The position numbers were made by a program, and so were the translations under genes. Source: Tahibacter amnicola (GTDB taxonomy: Bacteria > Pseudomonadota > Gammaproteobacteria > Xanthomonadales > Rhodanobacteraceae). Taken from it: a stretch of DNA of 64,000 bases. The notes below the pieces were generated by a model, which worked only from the letters and a program-made list of their open reading frames with translations, had not been told where the DNA came from and did no database searches. Location of the stretch: contig NZ_CP104694.1 in the NCBI RefSeq assembly GCF_025398735.1, positions 5,545,465 to 5,609,464 of the forward strand. Reading direction: 5' to 3'. This document shows positions 39,344 to 49,564 of this stretch, piece by piece. Position 1 is the stretch's first letter; each line of letters begins with the position of its first letter.

Positions 39344-40741
39344 TCAGTTCGGCCCTGCAGCCACGGGAGCCGCAGCTGCCTGCTTGCGCACGATCAGCAT
39401 GGCCAGTTCCAGCGATTGCTCGTAATTCAGGCGCGGATCGACGTTGGTCTTGTAGGCGCGCGACAGGTCCGTCTCGGTGAGGTCGCGGGCACCGCCCAGG
39501 CACTCGGTGACGTTCTCGCCGGTCAGCTCCAGATGGACGCCACCCAGACGCGTACCGGCGGCGGCATGGATGTCGAACGCGTGTTCGAGTTCGGCGCAGA
39601 TGTTTTCGAAACGTCGGGTCTTTACGCCGGTGGAAGTCGATTCCGTATTGCCGTGCATCGGATCGCAGCTCCACAGCACACGGGCACCCTCGGCTTTCAC
39701 GGCCTCGACCAGGGGCGGCAGGTTCTGGGTGATCTTGTCGCCCATGCGATGCAACAGCGTCAGGCGACCGGGCTCGTTGTCCGGATTGAGTGTCGCGACC
39801 AGACGCTTGAGCTGGTCGGGCTTGACCGACGGCCCCACCTTCACGGCAATCGGATTGCGGATACCGCGGAAATATTCCACATGGGCGCCATCCACATCGG
39901 CGGTGCGCATTCCGATCCAGGGGAAATGCGTCGACAGGTTGAACCAGCCCCACTGGCGCGGAACCTGGCGCGTCTGCGCCTGCTCGTAGTGCAGCACCAG
40001 CGCTTCGTGCGAGGTGTAGAAATCGACGCGGGAGAAGCTGCCGATCGGCGCACCGTGAAGGGTTTCCATGAAGCGCAGGGAATCGCCGATCGATTCCACC
40101 ATGCGCTGATACTCATTCTGTAGCGGCGAGAGTTTGACCCAGTCCAGATCCCAGTATTCCGGGTGATGGAGGTCGGCAAAGCCACCGTCGATCAGTGCGC
40201 GGACGAAGTTCATCGTGAGCGCCGAATGCGAATGTCCGTCGATCAGGCGTTGCGGATCCGGGCGACGGGCCTCGGGGGTGAATTCGACGGCGTTGACGAT
40301 ATCGCCGCGATAGCACGGCAGGGTGACGCCGTCGCGGGTTTCGACATCCGCCGAACGCGGCTTGGCATACTGGCCGGCAAAGCGTCCCACCCGCACGACC
40401 GGCAGTTTCAACCCGTGGGTCAGCACCAGGCTCATCTGCAACAACACCTTGAGCCGGTTCGAAATCAGCGCGGAGGAGCAGTCGTCAAAGCTCTCGGCGC
40501 AATCACCGCCCTGGAGGAGGAACCGCTTGCCTTCCTGGGCTTCGGCAATCTGGCGGCGCAGGGCCATGACTTCCCAGGAAGTGACCAGGGGCGGCAGCTC
40601 ACGCAGCTTGGCCAGAGCACGATCGAGTTCGGCCGCGTTCGTATAGTTCGGCTGCTGCACCGCGGGGCGTGACTGCCAGGACGACGGGGTCCAATCCTTG
40701 GCTTCGCGGACAGGACCGATACTGCGCTCGCTCAAACTCAT
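39344..40741 (-). CDS. 3-deoxy-7-phosphoheptulonate synthase, class II
   Basis: 465 aa, the class II (plant-like) DAHP synthase that starts the shikimate pathway from phosphoenolpyruvate and erythrose 4-phosphate. Visible family blocks are QGGDCAESF, VVRVGRFAGQYAKPR, GDIVNAVEF, the metal-site CDPMHGNTE and the C-terminal LTGENVTECLGG. The ATG at 40741 starts MSLSERSIGPVREAKDW. Single gene; a short Ala-rich tail follows the core. Confidence 0.92.
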   Translation of the reverse strand: MSLSERSIGPVREAKDWTPSSWQSRPAVQQPNYTNAAELDRALAKLRELPPLVTSWEVMALRRQIAEAQEGKRFLLQGGDCAESFDDCSSALISNRLKVLLQMSLVLTHGLKLPVVRVGRFAGQYAKPRSADVETRDGVTLPCYRGDIVNAVEFTPEARRPDPQRLIDGHSHSALTMNFVRALIDGGFADLHHPEYWDLDWVKLSPLQNEYQRMVESIGDSLRFMETLHGAPIGSFSRVDFYTSHEALVLHYEQAQTRQVPRQWGWFNLSTHFPWIGMRTADVDGAHVEYFRGIRNPIAVKVGPSVKPDQLKRLVATLNPDNEPGRLTLLHRMGDKITQNLPPLVEAVKAEGARVLWSCDPMHGNTESTSTGVKTRRFENICAELEHAFDIHAAAGTRLGGVHLELTGENVTECLGGARDLTETDLSRAYKTNVDPRLNYEQSLELAMLIVRKQAAAAPVAAGPN

Positions 40742-40913
40742 GACACACAACCTTGCTGCAATGCGGAAACTGATCTTGCCACAGCAGTCGTCGCACGCAA
40801 GCGAATGAGCACGGCATAGCGCGCATATGGCGAATTATCGTATCGCCGCCGCGGTTTGGCGGCGTGCGGCACGCGGCCGCACGCCTGGAATCAACGGTTT
40901 CGCGAGAAACTTT

Positions 40914-41426
40914 TTAGCGGGCTGGACTTTTGCGCGTCGCCGCAACAATGGCCAGCAGCGTAAGAGCGACGTACCAGACCAGGCACCAGGCCGGCATCGA
41001 CAGGCCGAGGAACTGCCAGTTCACTTCCGCGCATTCGCCCGAGCCGGTGAACACCATCTTGAAGGTGCGGCTGAGCGGGAAGGTTTCGAGCATGTATTCA
41101 AGGCCAGGTCCACAGGCGGGCACCTGGTCCTTTGGCAAGTTCTGGAGCCAGATGTGGCGCCAGGCGATCAGCGCGCCGACGATGCCGAAGAGGCTGACCA
41201 GTGTCGCGTAGATCCAGCGGCCCCAGCCGCGTGGGCCGTGCAGCGCAGCGACCAGGAAGGCAATGCCCATGCCCAGGAATGCGGCGCGTTGCAGCAGGCA
41301 CAGCGGGCAAGGATCCTTGCCAAGCTGGTACTGGGCGAACAGGGCATAGCCGAGCAATGCAAAACAGGCCAGTCCCCCAACCAGTGTCTGCAAGCGGAAC
41401 GGCCAAAGAAACGGATTCAGTCGCAT
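40914..41426 (-). CDS. dsbB: Disulphide bond formation protein B
   Basis: 170 aa, four membrane helices. The quinone-linked DPCPLCLLQR pair lies after helix 1 and the second redox cysteine pair flanks a periplasmic loop (VPACGPGLEYM ... GSGECAEV). It reoxidises DsbA and passes electrons to quinone. A GGAG ribosome site precedes the ATG. It follows the two ALG10-like genes and may be co-transcribed with them. Confidence 0.93.
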   Translation of the reverse strand: MRLNPFLWPFRLQTLVGGLACFALLGYALFAQYQLGKDPCPLCLLQRAAFLGMGIAFLVAALHGPRGWGRWIYATLVSLFGIVGALIAWRHIWLQNLPKDQVPACGPGLEYMLETFPLSRTFKMVFTGSGECAEVNWQFLGLSMPAWCLVWYVALTLLAIVAATRKSPAR

Positions 41427-41459
41427 AGGATCATCATCTCCAATACCAGATGGGCCCGG

Positions 41460-42683
41460 TCACAGATACCAGAGGCCCGACATCATTCCCCAGAATAGAA
41501 AGACCGCAAGGCACAGCCAAAGTGTCGCTGTCGCCACCTCCACTTGCGCCGCAAGGGGCTTACGCCACGCCAGGAAGAGTGCGAACGGAATCAGGTAGTA
41601 GCGCTGCTCGACCAGCCACGACAGCATCACGAACAGCGTCGATACCGGAAAGATCCACCACCCCGCCCGGTTCACCAGCGGCTGCATCGCAAGACCCACG
41701 CCGGCCAGCGACGCAACGATGACGAAAAACGCCTTGAATCCCGGCGAACTCATCGTCAGCTGCAACACGCGGTTGCGCCAGGACGCGGCGTTCTCGATCA
41801 GGTTGTACGGGTGATCGACCGCGTACACGGCGTAGAAGATCCCGACCAGCAGCACGGGTGCGACAAGTAGCCACGGTTCGGCGCCCAGTCGGCGTGCAAA
41901 CCGGATCAATCCGTCCACCACGTGCAGCGGCATCAGGATCGCGGCGCAGAACAGCATGAAATAGAGATTCTCGACATGGACGCTGCCATCCGGATGCATC
42001 GCCGCCTGCGTGCCGGAGTACGACACCGATCCGTTCCAGATCCAATAGCCCACGAACGCCAGCGACGGCACCAGGTAGGGCACGCCCTGCAGCGTAGCTT
42101 CCTTCCAGCCGTTCCACTGCTTCGATTCCCATATCGGCACTACGACAATGACAGCCAGGAAGGCCAGCCACAGTACGTTGTTCTGGCGCAACGCGATGGC
42201 ACCAACCAGCAGGCAGGCTGCACGCCAGTGGTGGCCGCGGACGGCGGCGTTGAATGTCCACAACATCGCGGCAAGCGAGGCGATATCCGTGTAGATCAGA
42301 AATACGAAGGGCGCCGCCACCGGCAGCCAGGCGAACTGCAGAACCGCGGTTGAATCCGGGCGCTGGTGCAGCGCGCGATAAAGGCGATCGAAACCGAGGA
42401 CGGCGACGATTGCCCACATGCCAGAGACGGCTCGCGCCGCACCAAGGGAATCCGCGCCCGTCACACGCAGGACGGCAGCGAGCAGGTGGTGATAGCCCGG
42501 GATGGTCGTCAGCGCGTCGCGCATGACCCGGTAGTCTCCCCCCAGGAACTGCTTGATCTGCGCAAAGTGGACGTACTCGTCCCCCCGCAACTCACCGGCC
42601 ACGGCGTAGGCGAGCGCGGCGAGCCACAGCACCCAGAGCATCAGGTTCCGCCACGATACGGACGAAGACGCCACCGCCATCAT
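41460..42683 (-). CDS. Multi-spanning ALG10/DIE2-like membrane protein, second of a tandem pair
   Basis: 407 aa with about ten membrane helices. The first loop carries GDEYVHFAQIKQFLGG and TTIPGYHHLLAAV, which resemble the DExxH...TxPGxY block of eukaryotic ALG10/DIE2 glucosyltransferases, and ALRQNNVLW corresponds to their FRQTNxxW motif. A role in transferring sugar from a lipid carrier is plausible but unproven. Its start overlaps the stop of the preceding paralogue (ATGA). Confidence 0.65.
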   Translation of the reverse strand: MMAVASSSVSWRNLMLWVLWLAALAYAVAGELRGDEYVHFAQIKQFLGGDYRVMRDALTTIPGYHHLLAAVLRVTGADSLGAARAVSGMWAIVAVLGFDRLYRALHQRPDSTAVLQFAWLPVAAPFVFLIYTDIASLAAMLWTFNAAVRGHHWRAACLLVGAIALRQNNVLWLAFLAVIVVVPIWESKQWNGWKEATLQGVPYLVPSLAFVGYWIWNGSVSYSGTQAAMHPDGSVHVENLYFMLFCAAILMPLHVVDGLIRFARRLGAEPWLLVAPVLLVGIFYAVYAVDHPYNLIENAASWRNRVLQLTMSSPGFKAFFVIVASLAGVGLAMQPLVNRAGWWIFPVSTLFVMLSWLVEQRYYLIPFALFLAWRKPLAAQVEVATATLWLCLAVFLFWGMMSGLWYL

Positions 42684-43918
42684 GGGAAGTGCGCTCCGGC
42701 GACGATGCCGGCCATCAGCCAGGCGCTCAGCGCGCACCACCACAGCGCTGTCGCAAACTCGACGCAGTCGGAGCTCAGCTGGCGAAATGCCAGCCAGAAT
42801 ACGGCCGGAATCAGCTGGTAACGAACATCAATCATCCATTGCGTTCCCAGGAACAGCAGTGCGAAAGCCGGCCACACCCAGCGCGCATCGGCGTGAAGGC
42901 GATTGAAGGCCAATCCGCAGATGCCCGCGACCGCTATCACCCCAACGCCGCCGCGCACCAGCCAATGTGCGTCCATCGCCTTGAACAGCCGCGCCCGCAG
43001 GAACAGTTCGTGCCCTTCCGCGACAGGCGCATTGAGGGGATGGTCCGCACGGAACAGCAACAGGAACGCCACCATAAGCGCCAGCGGCACCAACCACAGC
43101 CAGGGCCGGGAACGGGCCTCGCGCGTCATGGCCCTCCACCCCAAAGCCGTATGTAGCGGAAGCAGCAGGGCGCCCGCGGCAGGCAACAGGAAGAGGTTGC
43201 CAAAGTCAAAGCGACCTGGAGGCGCCAACGCAGCCAGGGCCGGCGCTGCAGTGACACCGCCGTAGATGACGAACACGGCCACGAACACCGCCACAGGCAG
43301 AACATAGGCCCAGAAGCGCGGCAACAGCACAGGAATCCATCGGCCGGCGGGCGTCACCGCCAACGTCGGCCATGCGGCCACGACGGCGATGAACGCGGAA
43401 GTGACCACGTTATTCTGGCGCACCACCGTCGCTGCAGCCAGCACGACACCGGCCACGACATGCCATGACCGCAGCGCAGCCCACGCCCCCACCAGAGCGA
43501 GGCTGGCCGAAAGCACGTCCGTGTACGCCAGGAAGTAGAACGGAAAGATCAGCGGAAGGATCAGCAACTGCGCCGTCGCCAGCAGCGCCCGGCCATCGCC
43601 GTGCTGCCGCCGGATACCAAGGAAGGCCAGCGCACCGACGAGTCCAAAGAACACGCTGACCAGGCGTACGGTCGTCAGTGACTCGCTGCCCGTCACACGC
43701 ATCACGGACGACGCAAGCACGTGGTAGCCCGGAGGCATCGGTGTGTACTCGGCAAAGACGGTGGAGTCGCCCCGCGCGAAGCCCACCGCGCGCGGATAGT
43801 GGGCGTGCTCATCCGTCACGACACCCACGCCGGAAATCCACACCGCAGCCCAGGCAAACAGGGCCAGTGCCAGCACCATGCTGACCCACTGCAGCCGGCT
43901 GTCCCGCGCAATGTCCAT
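42680..43918 (-). CDS. Multi-spanning ALG10/DIE2-like membrane protein, first of a tandem pair
   Basis: 412 aa with about ten membrane helices. The same pattern as its neighbour is seen: TDEHAHYPRAVGFARGD, TPMPPGYHVLASS and VVRQNNVVT. Identity to the neighbour is low overall, so the duplication is old. The likely class is a membrane glycosyltransferase with an external active site (acidic residues of DExxH). The ATG at 43918 is used; an ATG at 43927 is equally possible. No polysaccharide or lipid-carrier genes are adjacent. Confidence 0.65.
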   Translation of the reverse strand: MDIARDSRLQWVSMVLALALFAWAAVWISGVGVVTDEHAHYPRAVGFARGDSTVFAEYTPMPPGYHVLASSVMRVTGSESLTTVRLVSVFFGLVGALAFLGIRRQHGDGRALLATAQLLILPLIFPFYFLAYTDVLSASLALVGAWAALRSWHVVAGVVLAAATVVRQNNVVTSAFIAVVAAWPTLAVTPAGRWIPVLLPRFWAYVLPVAVFVAVFVIYGGVTAAPALAALAPPGRFDFGNLFLLPAAGALLLPLHTALGWRAMTREARSRPWLWLVPLALMVAFLLLFRADHPLNAPVAEGHELFLRARLFKAMDAHWLVRGGVGVIAVAGICGLAFNRLHADARWVWPAFALLFLGTQWMIDVRYQLIPAVFWLAFRQLSSDCVEFATALWWCALSAWLMAGIVAGAHFP

Positions 43919-43990
43919 TCCGATCATCCGGCTGGCGGTTTCGTGGGGATCCGGGACCGCAAAAACTGTCGATCACCGGGACCCATAAGC

Positions 43991-44017
43991 AAAAACCCCG
44001 GCAGAACCGGGGTTTTT
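43991..44017 (-). terminator. Terminator of the alpha (rpsM-rplQ) operon
   Basis: A-run, CCCCGG/CCGGGG stem and T-run, symmetrical, 23 bp beyond the rplQ stop. It may work in both directions. Confidence 0.9.
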
Positions 44018-44039
44018 GTAGAACGATGCCGCAGACGAC

Positions 44040-44426
44040 TTACTCTTCGTCGGCAACCGGCGCAGCGCGCGGACGATCGACCAGCTCGACATACGCCATC
44101 GGGGCGTTGTCACCGGCGCGGAAGCCGCACTTGAGGATACGCAGGTAGCCACCCTTGCGCTCGCGGTAACGGGGGCCGAGGTCGACAAACAGCTTGCCGA
44201 CGGCCACCTTGTCACGCAGGCGGGCGAACGCCAGACGACGATTGGCAACGCCATCGGTCTTGGCCAGGGTGATCAGCGGTTCAGCGACGCGACGCAGTTC
44301 CTTGGCCTTCGGCAAGGTCGTCTTGATCAGCTCATGCTTGAACAGCGAGGAGGCCATGTTCTTGAACATGGCTTCGCGATGGCTGCTGGTGCGGTTGAGC
44401 TTGCGTCCGGATTTCATGTGGCGCAT
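44040..44426 (-). CDS. rplQ: 50S ribosomal protein L17
   Basis: 128 aa, normal length; N-terminus [20 protein letters not shown] is the L17 signature. It binds 23S rRNA near the exit tunnel. Last gene of the rpsM-rpsK-rpsD-rpoA-rplQ operon, 31 bp after rpoA and just before the operon terminator. Confidence 0.97.
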   Translation of the reverse strand: MRHMKSGRKLNRTSSHREAMFKNMASSLFKHELIKTTLPKAKELRRVAEPLITLAKTDGVANRRLAFARLRDKVAVGKLFVDLGPRYRERKGGYLRILKCGFRAGDNAPMAYVELVDRPRAAPVADEE

Positions 44427-44457
44427 GGTCGTGTTTCCTTCGTGTTCTCTGCCGCGC

Positions 44458-45453
44458 TCAGCCCATCATGCCGTGGGTCAGACCCATCGGCGGCCAGTTT
44501 TCGAGCTTCATTCCGAGCGACAAGCCACGCGCGCCAAGCACGTCCTTGATCTCGGTGAGCGACTTTTTGCCCAGGTTCGGCGTCTTGAGCAGCTCGACTT
44601 CCGTCTTCTGCACCAGGTCGCCAATGTAGTAGATGCTTTCGGCCTTCAAGCAGTTGGCCGAGCGCACGGTCAGTTCCAGATCGTCGATCGGACGGAGGAG
44701 CAGCGGATCGACGCCACCCTTCTCGGCCTTGGTATCGGCGCTCTCACGACGCGTGAAGTCACCGAACACCGACAGCTGATCCTGCACGATTTCGGCGGCC
44801 TTGCGGACGGCGTCTTCGGCGTCGATCGTGCCGTTGGTCTCGACATCAAGTACGAGCTTGTCCAGGTCGGTGCGCTGCTCGACGCGGGCGGCGTCCACTT
44901 CATACGCCACGCGGCGAACCGGGCAGAACGACGCGTCCAGCTGCAGACGGCCGATCGGACGGGTTTCCTCTTCCGGCAGGCGACGCGCGGTCGCCGGCTG
45001 GTAGCCAACACCCCGGACGATCTTGAGCCGCATGTTGACGGCGATGTCCTTGGTCAGGTGGCAGATCACGTGATCGGGATTCACGATCTCGACGTTGTGA
45101 TCGACCTTGATGTCGCCGGCGAGGACAACGCCCTTGCCTTTCTTGCTCAGGCTCAGCGTCGCCTCGTCCTGGTTGTGCATGCGAATCGCGACGTCCTTGA
45201 GGTTCAGCAGGACTTCGATCACGTCCTCCTGCAGACCTTCAAGGGTCGTGTACTCATGCAGCACGCCGTCGATCTCGACTTCCGTGATCGCCGCGCCGGG
45301 GATGGACGACAGCAGCACGCGGCGCAGGGCGTTGCCGAGGGTGTGGCCGAAACCGCGTTCCAGCGGCTCGACGATCACCTTGGCGCGATTGGCGCCGATG
45401 CGCTCGACACCAATACCGCGTGCGCGCAAGACGGTGGTAGACGATTGGGCCAT
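44458..45453 (-). CDS. rpoA: RNA polymerase alpha subunit
   Basis: 331 aa. The assembly domain (about 1-230, with [18 protein letters not shown]) and the C-terminal DNA-binding domain (about 245-320, with [19 protein letters not shown]) are both complete. The C-terminal domain is the surface that contacts UP elements and activators, relevant to the upstream element described for the rpsJ and rpsL promoters. 18 bp after rpsD. Confidence 0.97.
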   Translation of the reverse strand: MAQSSTTVLRARGIGVERIGANRAKVIVEPLERGFGHTLGNALRRVLLSSIPGAAITEVEIDGVLHEYTTLEGLQEDVIEVLLNLKDVAIRMHNQDEATLSLSKKGKGVVLAGDIKVDHNVEIVNPDHVICHLTKDIAVNMRLKIVRGVGYQPATARRLPEEETRPIGRLQLDASFCPVRRVAYEVDAARVEQRTDLDKLVLDVETNGTIDAEDAVRKAAEIVQDQLSVFGDFTRRESADTKAEKGGVDPLLLRPIDDLELTVRSANCLKAESIYYIGDLVQKTEVELLKTPNLGKKSLTEIKDVLGARGLSLGMKLENWPPMGLTHGMMG

Positions 45454-45471
45454 GTACCCGACTCTCCAGAA

Positions 45472-46098
45472 TTACTTCGAATAAAGTTCGACGATCAGCG
45501 CTTCGTTGATGTCGGAGGGCAGATCGGAACGCTCCGGTACCGCCTTGAACATACCGCTGAACTTCTTGGCGTCGACTTCAACCCAGGACGGAGCCAGATC
45601 CATCTCCTGCGAGAGGGTCAGGGCTTCCTGGATGCGCAGCTGGCTGCGCGAATTCTCCGTGATGGAGACCTGGTCGCCGGCCTTGACCTGGAACGAAGCC
45701 AGGTTGACCTTCTTGCCGTTGACTTCAATCGCCTTGTGCGAGACCAGCTGACGGGCCTGCGTACGGGTCACCGCGAAACCCATGCGGTAGACGACGTTGT
45801 CCAGACGCTGTTCGAGCATCTGCAGCAGCGATTCGCCGGTATTGCCCTTCTTGCGCGACGCCTTGGCGTAGTAGCTGCGGAACTGGCGCTCCAGCAGACC
45901 GTAGATACGCTTGACCTTCTGCTTCTCACGCAGCTGCACGGCGTAGTCAGACAGCTTGCCCTTGCGGGCGGCGCCGTGCTGGCCGGGCTTCTGCTCAAGC
46001 TTGCACTTGGAATCGACCGCGCGGGCCGGGCTCTTGAGGCTCAGGTCAGCGCCTTCACGGCGCGCCAGCTTGCAGGTGGGACCGATATAACGTGCCAT
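45472..46098 (-). CDS. rpsD: 30S ribosomal protein S4
   Basis: 208 aa, starts [16 protein letters not shown]; the S4 RNA-binding domain ([20 protein letters not shown]) lies at about 97-160. It nucleates 16S rRNA assembly and in enterobacteria represses this operon at the mRNA leader. The leader here is short and shows no E. coli-like pseudoknot that I can recognise. 11 bp after rpsK. Confidence 0.97.
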   Translation of the reverse strand: MARYIGPTCKLARREGADLSLKSPARAVDSKCKLEQKPGQHGAARKGKLSDYAVQLREKQKVKRIYGLLERQFRSYYAKASRKKGNTGESLLQMLEQRLDNVVYRMGFAVTRTQARQLVSHKAIEVNGKKVNLASFQVKAGDQVSITENSRSQLRIQEALTLSQEMDLAPSWVEVDAKKFSGMFKAVPERSDLPSDINEALIVELYSK

Positions 46099-46109
46099 GT
46101 CGGGACTCC

Positions 46110-46502
46110 TTACACGCGGCGACGCTTGGGCGGACGGCAGCCGTTATGCGGAATCGGCGTGACGTCAATGATATTGGTGACCTTGTAACCAAGGGCGTTG
46201 AGCGAGCGGACGGCCGACTCGCGGCCCGGGCCCGGGCCCTTGATGCGGACTTCGAGGGTCTTCAGACCGTAGTCCAGCGCCGCACGGCCGGCCTTCTCCG
46301 CCGCCACCTGGGCAGCGAACGGGGTCGACTTGCGCGAACCGCGGAATCCGGCGCCGCCGGAGGTGGCCCAGGACAGGGCATTACCTTGACGGTCGGTAAT
46401 CGTGATGACGGTGTTATTGAAGGAAGCCTGCACGTGAACGATACCGTCGGTAACGACGCGCTTGACTTTCTTCTTGGTCTTGGCAGCTGCCGGCTTATTC
46501 AT
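46110..46502 (-). CDS. rpsK: 30S ribosomal protein S11
   Basis: 130 aa. The core [20 protein letters not shown] and the C-terminal [18 protein letters not shown] are typical of S11, which forms part of the platform near the mRNA exit. A Lys-rich N-terminal tail is normal. 18 bp after rpsM. Confidence 0.97.
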   Translation of the reverse strand: MNKPAAAKTKKKVKRVVTDGIVHVQASFNNTVITITDRQGNALSWATSGGAGFRGSRKSTPFAAQVAAEKAGRAALDYGLKTLEVRIKGPGPGRESAVRSLNALGYKVTNIIDVTPIPHNGCRPPKRRRV

Positions 46503-46520
46503 GGTTTCTGTCCAGATCCA

Positions 46521-46877
46521 TTACTTCTTGATCGCGCGACGCGGGCCCTTGCGGGTACGTGCATTGGTGCGGGTACGCTGGCCGCGCACCGGCAGACCGC
46601 GACGATGACGCAGGCCGCGATAGCAGCCGAGGTCGATCAGGCGCTTGATGCTCATGCCGACTTCGCGGCGCAGGTCGCCTTCGACGGTGAACTTGGCGAT
46701 CTCATGGCGCAGCTTTTCAACTTCCGCCTCGGTGAGATCCTTGATTTTGTTGGCCGGATTGACGCCTGCGACCTCGCAGACCTTCTTCGACCGCGAGCGG
46801 CCGATGCCATAAATGCTCTGCAAACCGACCCACACATGCTTGTGGACCGGCAGGTTGACACCTGCAATGCGCGCCAT
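46521..46877 (-). CDS. rpsM: 30S ribosomal protein S13
   Basis: 118 aa, starts [15 protein letters not shown]-terminal [21 protein letters not shown] contacts tRNA in the P site. First gene of the alpha operon, behind its own promoter; GGAGAG site before the ATG. rpmJ, which usually precedes rpsM, is not present in the 137-bp gap to secY. Confidence 0.97.
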   Translation of the reverse strand: MARIAGVNLPVHKHVWVGLQSIYGIGRSRSKKVCEVAGVNPANKIKDLTEAEVEKLRHEIAKFTVEGDLRREVGMSIKRLIDLGCYRGLRHRRGLPVRGQRTRTNARTRKGPRRAIKK

Positions 46878-46919
46878 GTAAATCTCTCCGAAACGGGCTT
46901 AAAGCGCAGTGAACTGAAA

Positions 46920-46948
46920 ATTGTACCTTGGTTTGCGGGAAATACCAA
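46920..46948 (-). promoter_or_regulatory. sigma70 promoter of the alpha operon
   Basis: On the minus strand TTGGTA (46948-46943), 17 bp, TACAAT (46925-46920). The predicted start near 46913 leaves a leader of about 35 nt before rpsM. A perfect 12-bp palindrome ACCTCCGGAGGT sits upstream at 46964-46975. Confidence 0.7.
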
Positions 46949-46981
46949 ATCCCGCCCCGGAGAACCTCCGGAGGTAACCCC

Positions 46982-47007
46982 AAACCCGGGCCATCCGGCC
47001 CGGGGTT
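46982..47007 (-). terminator. Hairpin after secY
   Basis: CCCGGGCC/GGCCCGGG stem (46985-46992 with 46997-47004), 8 bp after the secY stop, extended by A-T pairs and followed on the minus strand by TTTGGGG. A probable partial terminator between the spc and alpha operons. Confidence 0.5.
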
Positions 47008-47014
47008 GCGCGGC

Positions 47015-48325
47015 TCAACGGCCGCGCAGATTCGATTTCTTCAACAAGCTGCCGTACTGGTGCGATACCAGGTGGGCCTGGACCTGGGCCGTGAAATCCA
47101 TCACCACGACCACCACGATCAACAGGGAGGTTCCGCCGAAATAGAAGGGAACACTCCAGGCGTTGCGCAGGATATCCGGAATCAGGCAGACAGCGACCAG
47201 ATAGATCGCGCCGGCACCGGTCAGCTTGGTCAGGACGTCATCGATGTAGTCTGCGGTGGCCTTGCCCGGGCGGATACCCGGAATCAGCGCGCCGGACTTC
47301 TTCAGATTGTCCGCCGTTTCCTGCGAGTTGAACACCAGCGCCGTGTAGAAGAAGGCGAAGATGATGATCAACGCGGCGAAGACAATCATGTACACCGGCT
47401 CACCCGGAGTCAGCGCCGTCGTCAGAATCTGCAGCCAACGCATGTCGTTGGACTGGCTGAACCACGTCGCGGCCGTGGCCGGGAACATGATCAGCGACGA
47501 AGCGAAGATGGCCGGAATGACGCCCGCCATGTTGAGCTTCAACGGCAGGTGCGAACTCTGGTTCATGTAGGCCTTGGCGCCGCCCATCCGACGAGCGTAG
47601 TTCACCGTGATTCGACGCTGGCCACGCTCGACAAAGACCACGAAAGCAGTCACGAAGAGCACGATAGCGACGATGGTGACCACCATCAGCGGATTGAGCT
47701 GGCCTTCCACCGCCATGTTCAGCGTCTGCACCACCGCCCCTGGCAAGCCCGCGACAATACCCGCGAAAATCAGGAGCGAAATGCCGTTGCCAATGCCGCG
47801 CTCGGTGATCTGCTCACCGAGCCACATCAGAAACATCGTGCCTGCAGTCAAACCGACCACGGAGCAAAAGATGAACCCTGCACCCGGGTTGTAGACCACG
47901 CCAGCCTGCGAGGACAGGGCCATCGAGACGCTGAACGCCTGCACCGCCGCAAGCACCACCGCGCCAATGCGAGTGTACTTGGTCAGAGTCCGGCGACCGG
48001 ACTCACCTTCCTTGCGCAGGGCCTGGAGGCTCGGCACAACGGTGGCAAACAGCTGGACGATGATCGATGCCGAGATGTACGGCACGACATTGAGCGCGAA
48101 GATCGAGAAGCGACTAAGGGCACCACCCGAGAACATGTTGAACATGTCAATGATGCCGCCCTGATTCTTCATCAGCTGCGCCATCTGCTCGGGATTCACG
48201 CCCGGCACGGGAATGAACGAGCCCAATCGATAAACGATCAACGCACCTACGACAAACAAGATGCGCTGCTTGAGCTCGGTCAACTTCCCGAGCGAGGCGA
48301 GCATATTGGCCTGGTTAGCCGCCAT
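47015..48325 (-). CDS. secY: Preprotein translocase channel subunit SecY
   Basis: 436 aa with ten membrane helices, the main pore of the Sec translocon. Typical blocks are [17 protein letters not shown]-like TM1, [25 protein letters not shown] and the cytoplasmic loop [21 protein letters not shown]. It starts 3 bp after rplO, the normal position at the end of the spc operon. Confidence 0.97.
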   Translation of the reverse strand: MAANQANMLASLGKLTELKQRILFVVGALIVYRLGSFIPVPGVNPEQMAQLMKNQGGIIDMFNMFSGGALSRFSIFALNVVPYISASIIVQLFATVVPSLQALRKEGESGRRTLTKYTRIGAVVLAAVQAFSVSMALSSQAGVVYNPGAGFIFCSVVGLTAGTMFLMWLGEQITERGIGNGISLLIFAGIVAGLPGAVVQTLNMAVEGQLNPLMVVTIVAIVLFVTAFVVFVERGQRRITVNYARRMGGAKAYMNQSSHLPLKLNMAGVIPAIFASSLIMFPATAATWFSQSNDMRWLQILTTALTPGEPVYMIVFAALIIIFAFFYTALVFNSQETADNLKKSGALIPGIRPGKATADYIDDVLTKLTGAGAIYLVAVCLIPDILRNAWSVPFYFGGTSLLIVVVVVMDFTAQVQAHLVSHQYGSLLKKSNLRGR

Positions 48326-48328
48326 GCA

Positions 48329-48763
48329 TTACTCCACGCTGCCGCCAGCTGCCTCGATCGCGGCCTTGGCACCGGCGGTGACCGCCAGTCCCTTCAGCTT
48401 GACCGCGCGCGTGATCTCACCCTTCTTCACGATCTTGGCGCGTTCAGCGCGGGCTTCGATCAGACCGGCCGCCTGGAGCGCGGCGAAATCAATGACATCG
48501 CCCTGTACAGCGTCAAGCTTGTACAGTAGCACTTCGCTGACTTCGTGCGCTTTCTTGGAACGGAAGCCGACCTTCGGCAGACGGCGCTGCAGCGGCATCT
48601 GGCCGCCTTCGAAGCCCGCCTTGACCTTGCCCTTACCAGTACGGGCGTACTGACCCTTGTGGCCACGGCCGGCTGTCTTGCCGAGACCGGAACCAATACC
48701 GCGACCGACGCGAACGCGATCCTTGCGGGCGCCGTCAGCGGGCTTGAGCGTATTGAGACGCAT
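48329..48763 (-). CDS. rplO: 50S ribosomal protein L15
   Basis: 144 aa from the ATG at 48763 ([22 protein letters not shown]), the usual N-terminus; the longer frame is upstream spacer. The Gly/Lys-rich loop [25 protein letters not shown] penetrates 23S rRNA. 25 bp after rpmD. Confidence 0.96.
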   Translation of the reverse strand: MRLNTLKPADGARKDRVRVGRGIGSGLGKTAGRGHKGQYARTGKGKVKAGFEGGQMPLQRRLPKVGFRSKKAHEVSEVLLYKLDAVQGDVIDFAALQAAGLIEARAERAKIVKKGEITRAVKLKGLAVTAGAKAAIEAAGGSVE

Positions 48764-48788
48764 GATGTACTCCGAATTCCTTGTGGGC

Positions 48789-48986
48789 TCAGGCCTGATC
48801 TTCAACGGCTACGAGATAGTAGACCGTGTTGATCAGTCCACGCACTTGCGGGCTGTCTTTCAGCTCGCGCACGTCGTTGAGCTTGTTCAGGCCCAGCGCC
48901 TTGACGCTGAGACGATGACGGGCCTGCACGCCGCGCAGTCCCTTGACCAGGCGCACGCGCACGGTCTTCGTGGTGTTATTCGCCAT
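48789..48986 (-). CDS. rpmD: 50S ribosomal protein L30
   Basis: 65 aa, the short bacterial form ([25 protein letters not shown]). Its start lies within the end of rpsE (11-bp overlap), so the two are translationally coupled. Confidence 0.95.
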   Translation of the reverse strand: MANNTTKTVRVRLVKGLRGVQARHRLSVKALGLNKLNDVRELKDSPQVRGLINTVYYLVAVEDQA

Positions 48987-49488
48987 GACCAGTCACCTCT
49001 TCGACGGTCTTGCCACGCTTGGCCGCAATGCGGTCCGGCGAGGCCATCGCCACCAGGCCCTTGATCGTCGCGCGGACCAGGTTGATCGGGTTGCGCGAAC
49101 CAACGGCCTTCGCCAGCACGTTCTTCACGCCGACAACTTCCAGCACCGCGCGCATCGCGCCGCCGGCGATGACGCCGGTACCAGCCGAGGCGGGCTGCAT
49201 GAAGACGCGGGCAGCGCCGTGGTTGGCCTTCACGGCATGCCACAGCGTGCCTTCGTTGAGCTTGACCGACGTCATGTTGCGACGGGCGCGCTCCATGGCC
49301 TTCTGGATGGCAACCGGCACTTCGCGCGCCTTGCCATAACCGAAGCCGACCTTGCCATCGCCGTCACCGACGACAGTCAACGCGGTGAAGCTCATCTGCC
49401 GACCGCCCTTGACCGTCTTGGCCACGCGGTTCACGGCGATCAGCTTCTCCAGCATGCCATCGCTATTTTCACGTTCGTTAGTGGACAT
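48976..49488 (-). CDS. rpsE: 30S ribosomal protein S5
   Basis: 170 aa. The double-stranded RNA-binding N-domain ([20 protein letters not shown]) and the C-domain with [23 protein letters not shown] are intact; S5 helps decoding accuracy and mRNA unwinding. A 76-bp gap separates it from rplR and contains a small CCCCGC/GCGGGG hairpin (about 49503-49517), perhaps an mRNA processing or pausing site. Confidence 0.97.
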   Translation of the reverse strand: MSTNERENSDGMLEKLIAVNRVAKTVKGGRQMSFTALTVVGDGDGKVGFGYGKAREVPVAIQKAMERARRNMTSVKLNEGTLWHAVKANHGAARVFMQPASAGTGVIAGGAMRAVLEVVGVKNVLAKAVGSRNPINLVRATIKGLVAMASPDRIAAKRGKTVEEVTGHGE

Positions 49489-49564
49489 TTCGCACCTTGG
49501 GGCCCCGCGGTGCGGGGCACTTTACTTACGGCTGATTGCCGCTTGGAGTTGTTTGGCTTACTGA

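Noticed and set aside
44194-46188. 664-aa plus-strand reading frame
   Set aside because: Antisense to rplQ, rpoA and rpsD, which are certain.
46878-47014. Hidden rpmJ (L36) gene
   Set aside because: Neither the MKVRxSVK start nor the cysteine/histidine pattern of L36 is present in any frame of the gap.
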